NCBI GenBank assembly: GCA_037444005.1
Contig: JBBING010000021.1
Coordinates: forward strand, 1 to 31,888
DNA length: 31,888 bases
Origin: DATLZC01 sp037444005
GTDB lineage: Bacteria; Chloroflexota; Dehalococcoidia; DSTF01; JACRBR01
Direction: 5' to 3'
A program made the position numbers and the translations under genes. Below, piece after piece: positions 6,715 to 12,887 of the stretch (its first letter is position 1; the number at the start of each line of letters is the position of its first letter). The notes under the pieces are model-generated. The model was given only the letters and a program-made list of their open reading frames with translations. It was not told where the DNA came from and made no database searches.

Positions 6715-8393
6715 CGATCACGGACGACACCAGCGCCAGGCCCGTCTCGCCCGGCCCGCAGCGCGCGGACAGGACGCCAACGCTGAACGCCCTCACCGCC
6801 CGCCAACTGCTGAACATCCTCCGGGGCGCGACCGCCTTCCTCCAGCGGCACATCGACGCCCTCAACGCCATCAACGTCTTCCCCGTCCCCGACGGCGACA
6901 CCGGCACGAACCTGTATCTGACGATGCGGGCCGCCCTCGCGGAGGCCGAGCAGGCGCCCTCGGACGCTGTCGGGGAGACGCTGGAGGCGCTCGCTAGAGG
7001 CGCCCTCATGGGCGCGCGAGGCAACTCCGGCGTCATCCTGTCGCAGATCCTTCGCGGGTTCGCCCGCGCCGCCTCGAGTCGCGACACGCTCGATGCGGAG
7101 ACGCTCGCCGCGGCCCTCGAGCTCGGCGCGCAGTACGCGTACGAAGCGGTCAGCGCGCCCCGGGAGGGCACGATGTTGACCGTGGTCCGCGAGGCGGCCG
7201 GCGCAGCCAGGCGGCACGCCGCGGACGACCCGGAAGCCGCCCTGGAGGCGACCGCGCGCGCCGCGGGCGAGGCGGTGGAACGCACGCCGGAGCTTCTCCC
7301 GGTGCTGAAGGAAGCGGGCGTCGTCGACGCTGGCGGTAAGGGCCTCTCTGTGCTCCTCGACGGCGCGTTGCGCGCCCTCCGAGGCGAGCCGCCACCCGAG
7401 GAGCCCGCGGCACCGGAGGTCGACGCCAGCCACGTCGCGGCGGCGGCGCTCCTCGCCCGCCAGCACGATGGACACCCCGTGGGCTACTGCGTCGAATTCC
7501 TCGTCCGCGGCCAGGGGCTCGATCGCGCGCGGCTCGAACGCGAGCTGAGCGCGGTCGGCGAGTCGGTGCTGGTGGTCGGAAATCACGATTTGCTCCGGGT
7601 GCACGTCCACGCGAGGGAGCCCGAACGCGCGCTCGCCTTCGGGCGCGCCCTGGGCGACGTCACCAACGTCAAGGTCGACGACATGGACGCCCAGCTCCAC
7701 CGCTTCGTCGAAGGGGAGCGGGCCGGGACGGCGGAGACGGGCGTCGCCATCGTCGCCGTCGCCCGGGGGGCTGGCCTCGAGGAAGCCCTGCGCAGCGTCG
7801 GGGTGCGCCGCGTCGTTCCGGGCGGCCCGACGATGAACCCCAGTACGCGCGAAGTGCTGGAGGCCATCGAGAGCTGTCCTGAGGACCGAGTGTTCGTGCT
7901 GCCCGACAACAAGAACGTCGAGCTGGTCGCCCGTCAGGCGGCGGCGCAGTCGTCGAAGCAGGTCTATGTCATCCCCACGCGATCGGTGCCGGAGGGCATC
8001 GCCGCTGCCATGGCGCTGGATCCCGACGCTGACGACGAGACGAACGCGCGCCGGATGGCCGAAGCGGCGGCGTCGGTGCGCTGGGCGGAAGTGACGCTGG
8101 CCGCGCGCGAGACGTCGCACGGCGGACGGCGGATTCGGGCCGGGCAGCCCATCGCTCTCGTGCAGGGAGAGCTCACCGTGGTCGCGGACTCGGTCGAAGA
8201 CGCCGTCTGCCAGGCGGTGCGCGAGATGTCGACGCAGGACGCGACGCTGCTGACGCTGTTCGCCGGAGAGGGCGTCTCGGACGAGGAGGCGCGCTCGCTG
8301 GCGGAACGGCTGGGTGAGCGCTATCCGCAGCTCGAAGTCGAAGTCGTGCGCGGCGACCAGCCGCACCATCCGTACATCCTGTCGATGGAGTGA
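6696..8393 (+). CDS. fakA: DAK2 domain kinase, FakA/YloV type
   Basis: 565 aa fusion of an N-terminal Dak2/DhaL-type nucleotide-binding domain and the FakA C-terminal domain. In Firmicutes FakA phosphorylates fatty acids held by FakB (DegV family) for lipid synthesis. The Mg-nucleotide loop INVFPVPDGDTGTN and GARGNSGVILSQILRGF are intact. The C-terminal part has PDNKNVELVARQAA and KQVYVIPTRSVPEGIAAAMA, typical of the family. GTG 6696 is the first usable start; the upstream ribosome site is poor. It overlaps or abuts recG, the common yloV-recG order, here without an intervening degV. Family is certain; the fatty-acid role is inferred by homology because no FakB is in the window. Confidence 0.88.
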   Translation: MRHPEATITDDTSARPVSPGPQRADRTPTLNALTARQLLNILRGATAFLQRHIDALNAINVFPVPDGDTGTNLYLTMRAALAEAEQAPSDAVGETLEALARGALMGARGNSGVILSQILRGFARAASSRDTLDAETLAAALELGAQYAYEAVSAPREGTMLTVVREAAGAARRHAADDPEAALEATARAAGEAVERTPELLPVLKEAGVVDAGGKGLSVLLDGALRALRGEPPPEEPAAPEVDASHVAAAALLARQHDGHPVGYCVEFLVRGQGLDRARLERELSAVGESVLVVGNHDLLRVHVHAREPERALAFGRALGDVTNVKVDDMDAQLHRFVEGERAGTAETGVAIVAVARGAGLEEALRSVGVRRVVPGGPTMNPSTREVLEAIESCPEDRVFVLPDNKNVELVARQAAAQSSKQVYVIPTRSVPEGIAAAMALDPDADDETNARRMAEAAASVRWAEVTLAARETSHGGRRIRAGQPIALVQGELTVVADSVEDAVCQAVREMSTQDATLLTLFAGEGVSDEEARSLAERLGERYPQLEVEVVRGDQPHHPYILSME

Positions 8394-8395
8394 CG

Positions 8396-10837
8396 ATGGC
8401 GTTCCCCGCGCGCGAGCCACGAAGGGTGTCCTCCGCTCCCGGAGAGCGCGAGCTGCGCAAGGTCCTCGAGCTCGAGCGCGCGAAGGGCTACGCCGACAGC
8501 GCCGTCGTCGGCGGACTCGACCGCTTCCTCGCGGCTGTGCTGCGAGGAGGGGCGCTCCGGCCCGCGGTCCGCTCGCGGCTGCGGCTGACGCGGGGGTATC
8601 GCAGCCTGGACCCTCGCGCCCGCGAGCGCTGGGTGCGAGAGGTACTGCAGGCGCTCGATGCGCCCGACGATGGACGCGACAACGCCCGGCGGACCGTTCG
8701 CGCCGAAGCCGGTCCGCCGTCGGAAGCCGGCGGACATCCCCTCGACCTGCCCGTTCGCGCAGTGCGGGGCGTGAGCGCGGCGCTGGAGGCTCGCTTCGAA
8801 CGGCTCGGCGTGCGAACCGTCGGCGATCTGCTCACGTTCTTCCCGCGCCGGTACAACGATTACGCCAACATCGTCAAGATTCGCGATCTCCGCGTCGGGC
8901 AGGAGCAGGTCGTGAAGGTGCGCGTATGGAGCGCCACGGAGCGAGTCATCGGCCGTGGGCGCAAGGGAACCGACGCTACCGTGGGCGACGACTCCGGGAT
9001 GATGCGCGTCGTCTGGTTCAACCAGCCCTACGTCGCGCGCCAGCTCAAGCCCAACACCGAGGTCGTGCTCGCGGGGAAGGTCTCGCTGTACCAGGGTCGC
9101 CCGACGTTCGAGAACCCCGAGTGGGAGCTCTGGTCGGACGACCTGACGCACGTCGGCCGGCTGGCGCCGGTCTATTCCCTGACCGAAGGGCTCTCCGGCA
9201 GGACGGTGCGCCGCGTCGTGCGGGAAGCGGTCGAGCGCTTCGCGCGGTTCGTCCCCGAGACGCTGCCTGAGGACATCCTCGAGCGCTACGGCTTTCCGGA
9301 GGCGTCGGAGGCCATCCGGCAGGCGCATTTCCCTGAGTCCGCCGAGGCGCTGGCGATCGCGCGACGGTGCCTGGCGTTCGAGGAGCTGCTCTCGATTCAG
9401 CTCGCGGTGCTCATGCGCCGGAAGGCGTTCCAGGAGTCGGCGCCGGCGCCGCGCCTGCCGATGCCCGAGGCCGTGCTCGACGGCTTTCTGGCGTCGCTTC
9501 CGTACGCCCTCACGCAGGCGCAGCGGCGCTGTCTGGACGCGATCTTGCGGGACATGGACGCCGAGCGCCCCATGAGCCGCCTCCTGGAGGGCGACGTGGG
9601 CTCGGGGAAAACGGTGGTGGCGACGGCCGCGCTCATGGCGGCAGTCGCCAACGGATACCAGGGGGCGATGATGGCGCCGACGGAGATCCTCGCCGCGCAG
9701 CATCTCCGGACGCTCCGTTCGGTGCTGCACGCCGACGGGGGCGAAGGGCCGCTCTTCACGGCGTCGCCGGCGTATCTGCCGCGGCCCGTCGTCATCGCCT
9801 ATCTCGCGGGATCGCTGACCGCGTCCGAGCGGAAGCGCGTGCACGAGGCCGCGGCGTCGGGACAGGCCGATATCGTCGTCGGGACGCACGCCCTCATTCA
9901 GGAAGGGGTGACGCTGCCGAAGCTGGGCCTCGCGATCGTGGACGAGCAGCACCGGTTCGGGGTGATGCAGCGGGCGGCGCTCAGGGACCGGGGCGGCCGA
10001 GCCGCCCACATGCTGGTGATGACGGCGACGCCCATTCCGCGCACGCTGGCGCTCACGCTGTACGGCGACCTCGATGTCTCCGTCATCGATGAGATGCCGC
10101 CGGGCCGCCAGCCCGTGCGCACCGAATGGAAGCCACCCGAACGGCGCCACGAAGCCTACGACTTCGTCCGGCGGGAGGTCGCGAAGGGACGGCAAGCGTT
10201 CATCATCTGTCCGCTGGTGGAGGAATCGGAGGCGCTCCAGGCGCGGGCGGCGACGGCGGAGTTCGAGCGCCTGCGTCGGGAGGTGTTCCCGGACCTGCGG
10301 CTGGCGCTGCTCCACGGCCGCATGAGCGCGCGGGAGAAGGACGAAGCGATGCGCCGCTTCCGCGACCGCGAGGTCGACATTCTCGTCTCGACGGCCGTGG
10401 TGGAGGTCGGGGTCGACGTGCCGAACGCCACCGTGATGCTCGTCGAGGGGGCGGACCGCTTCGGGCTGGCGCAGCTCCACCAGTTCCGCGGCCGCGTGGG
10501 CCGCGGGTCGGAGGCGTCGTACTGCATCCTTCTGGCGGACGACCCGTCCGAGGAAGCGCAGGAGCGTCTGCGCATCATGGCGTCGACCACCAACGGGTTC
10601 GAGCTGGCGGAGGCCGACTTGCGGCTGCGCGGCCCGGGCGAGTTCTTCGGGACCCGACAGGCAGGCATGCCCGACCTGCGCATGGCCGACCTCCTGGACG
10701 TGCGGGCCATCGAGCTGGCTCGCGAGGAGGCGATGCGGCTTCTCGAGGCCGACCCCTGGCTGGAACGGCCGGAGCACCGTCTGCTCCGCGAGCGGGCGCT
10801 CCGGATGATGGAGCGGACCATCGACGAGGTTCACTGA
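8396..10837 (+). CDS. recG: ATP-dependent DNA helicase RecG
   Basis: Branch-migration helicase that remodels stalled forks and Holliday junctions. It is 813 aa from ATG 8396, chosen because GGAG lies 5 bases upstream; a GTG at 8390, overlapping the fakA stop, is an alternative. It is longer than E. coli RecG (693 aa), with about 110 extra N-terminal residues, a pattern seen in several non-proteobacterial RecGs. Visible: the wedge/OB domain (FFPRRYNDYANIVKIRDL), Walker A GDVGSGKT, the RecG-type DEQHRFG box, the TATPIPRTLALTLYGDLDVS motif, and the C-terminal helicase motif QFRGRVGRG followed by the TRG region. It ends 7 bases inside the convergent MaoC-like gene. Confidence 0.97.
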   Translation: MAFPAREPRRVSSAPGERELRKVLELERAKGYADSAVVGGLDRFLAAVLRGGALRPAVRSRLRLTRGYRSLDPRARERWVREVLQALDAPDDGRDNARRTVRAEAGPPSEAGGHPLDLPVRAVRGVSAALEARFERLGVRTVGDLLTFFPRRYNDYANIVKIRDLRVGQEQVVKVRVWSATERVIGRGRKGTDATVGDDSGMMRVVWFNQPYVARQLKPNTEVVLAGKVSLYQGRPTFENPEWELWSDDLTHVGRLAPVYSLTEGLSGRTVRRVVREAVERFARFVPETLPEDILERYGFPEASEAIRQAHFPESAEALAIARRCLAFEELLSIQLAVLMRRKAFQESAPAPRLPMPEAVLDGFLASLPYALTQAQRRCLDAILRDMDAERPMSRLLEGDVGSGKTVVATAALMAAVANGYQGAMMAPTEILAAQHLRTLRSVLHADGGEGPLFTASPAYLPRPVVIAYLAGSLTASERKRVHEAAASGQADIVVGTHALIQEGVTLPKLGLAIVDEQHRFGVMQRAALRDRGGRAAHMLVMTATPIPRTLALTLYGDLDVSVIDEMPPGRQPVRTEWKPPERRHEAYDFVRREVAKGRQAFIICPLVEESEALQARAATAEFERLRREVFPDLRLALLHGRMSAREKDEAMRRFRDREVDILVSTAVVEVGVDVPNATVMLVEGADRFGLAQLHQFRGRVGRGSEASYCILLADDPSEEAQERLRIMASTTNGFELAEADLRLRGPGEFFGTRQAGMPDLRMADLLDVRAIELAREEAMRLLEADPWLERPEHRLLRERALRMMERTIDEVH

Positions 10838-11658
10838 CCTCCTTCGAGGCCCCGCACCCGCTGGATGCTGGTATAACGCTGCCGGGCCACCTCGCGACCG
10901 CGTTCGTCCACCGTGAGGGCGTCGATCACCAGGTAGCCCTGCCCCTTGCGTTCGTACGTCTCGAGCACGTAGGCGTAGGTGAGGAACTCCTGGTCGGCGC
11001 GCGCCTCCGCCAGGTACTCGATTTCGGAGGCGACGTGGATGGTGGGCCGCCGGCCCATGGCCCGATGGAGCAGCTCGATGGGGATGCGGGCGAACTGCGC
11101 CGGGTGAACCGGGGGCGGCGTCTCGCTGTACCAGGGCTGTTCGTCGCCGATCTCCTCTGTCCAGCGGCGCACCAGGTCCGTCGCCAGCCGCACGGGCAGC
11201 GGCACCAGGTCGAGCCCCGGCGTCAGGTCCTCGTACGTGAGGAGGCGGTCGCCGGCGCGCTCCGGGGGAGGCGTCGGGATGATGCGGCGCCAGGGCCGCG
11301 CCTCCGGCGTCGTCGGCGGAGCCAGCGAAGCCGCACCTTCGGCGGCGCGCTCGCCGTCGGGCCCGTAGACCTCGATGGCGAGGGCGCCGTTCCGCTCTGG
11401 AAGGCGGATGTCGAGCGGCTGGCCGTCGTACACGGGCCGGCGGAAGCGGATGGACACCCGGCCGCGCGCCAGCCACGCGCGTCCGAAGCGCTCCTCCAGC
11501 GCCCGGGTGACGTAGCCCAGAATGGTGACTCCGGTGACCAGGCCGCCGGCGTACCCGGCGGCGCGGGCCTTCGCGTCGTCATGGATAGAGAACGCTTCCT
11601 CGGCGGCGAGGTTGCGGGCGACGACGCGAAGGGCGGTCGGGACGGCGTCGGGGCTCAC
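10831..11658 (-). CDS. MaoC-like (hot-dog fold) dehydratase family protein
   Basis: 275 aa with two hot-dog-like halves. The first (about 1-125) contains FSIHDDAKARAAGYAGGLVTG, resembling the hydratase-2 Asp/His region followed by the Gly-rich turn. The second begins YEDLTPGLDLVPLP (about 140), the usual opening of a MaoC domain. The family hydrates or dehydrates acyl-CoA or acyl-ACP enoyl groups; the substrate cannot be inferred here. The start is GTG 11658 with no Shine-Dalgarno; TATACT ends 6 bases before it, so the mRNA is probably leaderless. It converges on recG with a 7-base overlap. Confidence 0.72.
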   Translation of the reverse strand: MSPDAVPTALRVVARNLAAEEAFSIHDDAKARAAGYAGGLVTGVTILGYVTRALEERFGRAWLARGRVSIRFRRPVYDGQPLDIRLPERNGALAIEVYGPDGERAAEGAASLAPPTTPEARPWRRIIPTPPPERAGDRLLTYEDLTPGLDLVPLPVRLATDLVRRWTEEIGDEQPWYSETPPPVHPAQFARIPIELLHRAMGRRPTIHVASEIEYLAEARADQEFLTYAYVLETYERKGQGYLVIDALTVDERGREVARQRYTSIQRVRGLEGGQ

Positions 11659-11664
11659 GCGCGC

Positions 11665-11670
11665 AGTATA
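11665..11670 (-). promoter_or_regulatory. -10 box placed for a leaderless MaoC-gene mRNA
   Basis: TATACT on the minus strand, then six bases (GCGCGC), then the GTG start. With normal -10 to start spacing, transcription begins at the initiation codon itself. No -35 resembling consensus is seen 16-18 bases upstream. Confidence 0.55.
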
Positions 11671-11678
11671 GACTGCGG

Positions 11679-11819
11679 CTAGAGCAGGCGCAGGAGCGCA
11701 TGCAGGAGGGCCAGCGCGATGACTGTGCCCACGTAGACGGGCGCGATCCCCCAGCGGTCGTAGAGCCGCCGCCAGAGAGGGCGACGCCGAAAGCGGATGA
11801 CTGTGGTGTCGCGTGTCAT
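11679..11819 (-). CDS. Possible 46-residue single-span membrane protein
   Basis: An open frame from ATG 11819 to TAG. The first half is strongly basic (IRFRRRPLWRRLYDRWG, residues 8-24) and the second is hydrophobic (VYVGTVIALALLHALLRLL, residues 28-46), so the predicted topology is one membrane helix with the basic side inside. It lies between the MaoC-like gene and the tRNA promoter, on the same strand as the former. No Shine-Dalgarno or clear promoter is visible, so it may not be expressed. I do not recognise a family. The regular layout of charge then hydrophobicity is the main support. Confidence 0.4.
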   Translation of the reverse strand: MTRDTTVIRFRRRPLWRRLYDRWGIAPVYVGTVIALALLHALLRLL

Positions 11820-11889
11820 GGGGCGCGTGCGTTGCGCGGACTCACGGTACGGCGAAAGCTCGCGCCGGTCAACGGCGGTTCGGATTCGC

Positions 11890-11919
11890 TTGGCGGGGTC
11901 GGAAGGCCGTTGCTATACT
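11890..11919 (+). promoter_or_regulatory. Promoter of the tRNA-Val/Leu/Arg operon
   Basis: TTGGCG (11890-11895), an 18-base spacer ending in TGC, then TATACT (11914-11919). This gives an extended -10 with 5/6 match. Transcription would start near 11926, about 68 bases before the first tRNA. Confidence 0.7.
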
Positions 11920-11993
11920 GTGGCCGTCGAAGGGAAGCGGATGCGTTCCCTGCCCGCGCCTGAGGTGGGCGGCGCCCGCCGAAGGACGGAGAC

Positions 11994-12069
11994 GGGCGGT
12001 TAGCTCAGCCGGGAGAGCGCTTCCTTCACACGGAAGAGGTCACTGGTTCAAGTCCAGTACCGCCCACCA
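11994..12069 (+). tRNA. tRNA-Val (anticodon CAC)
   Basis: The acceptor GGGCGGT pairs with ACCGCCC, and the D-arm is GCTC/GAGC. The anticodon stem CTTCC/GGAAG holds loop TTCACAC, so the anticodon is CAC. The T-loop is TTCAAGT. CCA is encoded (12067-12069). 76 nt, first of three tRNAs. Confidence 0.97.
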
Positions 12070-12088
12070 TCGACACTGCGCGACGCCC

Positions 12089-12106
12089 GCCCCGATCCGT
12101 CGGGGC
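12089..12106 (+). other. Inter-tRNA hairpin
   Basis: GCCCCGA and TCGGGGC form a 7-bp stem with a TCCG loop, between tRNA-Val and tRNA-Leu. With no T-run it is more likely a processing or spacer element than a terminator. Confidence 0.5.
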
Positions 12107-12111
12107 TTCGT

Positions 12112-12197
12112 GCCGAAGTGGCGGAATGGCAGACGCGCTACGTTCAGGGCGTAGTGTCCGCAAGGGCGTGTGGGTTCAAATCCCACCTTCGGCACCA
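12112..12197 (+). tRNA. tRNA-Leu (anticodon CAG)
   Basis: The acceptor GCCGAAG pairs with CTTCGGC. The anticodon stem CTACG/CGTAG encloses TTCAGGG, so the anticodon is CAG. A long variable arm (TGTCCGCAAGGGCGT) gives the class II shape, 86 nt. CCA is encoded (12195-12197). Confidence 0.97.
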
Positions 12198-12211
12198 TCG
12201 CGATTCCTCTC

Positions 12212-12231
12212 GCGCCCCGTCAGCGGGGCGC
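12212..12231 (+). other. Inter-tRNA hairpin
   Basis: GCGCCCC and GGGGCGC form a perfect 7-bp stem (8 with the next G-C) around GTCAGC, between tRNA-Leu and tRNA-Arg. It is similar in design to the hairpin before tRNA-Leu. Confidence 0.5.
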
Positions 12232-12240
12232 ATCTGACGC

Positions 12241-12317
12241 GCGCTCGTAGCTCAGTCGGATAGAGCGCAGCCCTGCGGAGGCTGAGGTCGTGGGTTCAAG
12301 TCCCGCCGAGCGCGCCA
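12241..12317 (+). tRNA. tRNA-Arg (anticodon GCG)
   Basis: The acceptor GCGCTCG pairs with CGAGCGC, and the D-arm is GCTC/GAGC with an A at the Arg-identity position 20. The anticodon stem CAGCC/GGCTG encloses CTGCGGA, so positions 34-36 read GCG, decoding CGC. Discriminator is G and CCA is encoded (12315-12317). Most bacteria use ACG (inosine-modified) for this box, so GCG is unusual. 77 nt. No terminator is evident downstream. Confidence 0.94.
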
Positions 12318-12402
12318 CTCTCTCATCGATTGTCCGCGCATCTGAGGACGCCCGCCCTCTCCTCGTGGCGAGATCCATCGCCGGCTCGGAACCACGCGTG
12401 GC

Positions 12403-12804
12403 CTAGGCCGCTTTGCGGAGGAACGCCTCGATAGCGGCGCGGTCGTACGGGTACATGGCCAGCCGCACGTTCCAGGTCCCGCTGGCGTCGTCGATTTGCG
12501 TCTGGAAGCGTTGGAGGACGCGGGCCGCGCCTGAGACCGTGGTCTCCGGAAGGAGCACGGCGAACATCCCCGGTCGTTCGAAGACGGCCACGAGGTCGCA
12601 GCCGCGCACCAGCGACCGGGCGGCCGCGGCCACGCGGCGCAGCGTTTCCAGACGGCCGACCGCGAGGCCCGCGGGCGCCTCGAGCAGCAGCATCGTGAAC
12701 GGATGGCCGTAGCGGTCCGACCGCTCGATCTCGTCCTCGACGCGCTGCACGAAGGTGGGGCCGTCCACCAGCAGGCGCTGCCGCTTCCGGGGACGCAGGT
12801 TCAT
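12403..12804 (-). CDS. Degenerate GGDEF-like domain protein
   Basis: 133 aa, a stand-alone domain. The start FVQRVEDEIERSDRYGHPFTMLLLE and the segment GCDLVAVFERPGMFAVLLPE follow the GGDEF fold pattern (active diguanylate cyclases have a similar 'D-x-V-x-R-Y-GGDEF-x-x-x-LLP' line), but the active-site GGDEF is replaced by RPGMF, so no cyclase activity is expected. Such domains can bind nucleotide or partners. ATG 12804 has GAGGAG about 6 bases upstream. It lies 83 bases after the GGDEF/HD-GYP gene on the same strand, so the two probably act together. Fold assignment is by pattern only. Confidence 0.6.
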   Translation of the reverse strand: MNLRPRKRQRLLVDGPTFVQRVEDEIERSDRYGHPFTMLLLEAPAGLAVGRLETLRRVAAAARSLVRGCDLVAVFERPGMFAVLLPETTVSGAARVLQRFQTQIDDASGTWNVRLAMYPYDRAAIEAFLRKAA

Positions 12805-12887
12805 CGGCCGCTCCTCTGATCATGATCGGCCGGAGGACGGCGAGGCGTGAGGGGGCTGCAGCCCTTCGGGTGCGGGCGCAGGCTGAT

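Noticed and set aside
6303..8420. 705-codon minus-strand frame opposite fakA and across rpmB
   Set aside because: It overlaps rpmB and fakA, both clearly real, and has no recognisable domain.
8321..11476. 1051-codon open frame on the minus strand opposite recG and the end of fakA
   Set aside because: It is antisense to well-supported genes, Arg/Pro/His-rich low-complexity sequence with no family motif, and typical of open antisense frames in GC-rich DNA.
12818..12827. Perfect palindrome GATCATGATC before the degenerate GGDEF gene
   Set aside because: Ten bases only, single copy, no partner site; could be an operator but support is too thin.
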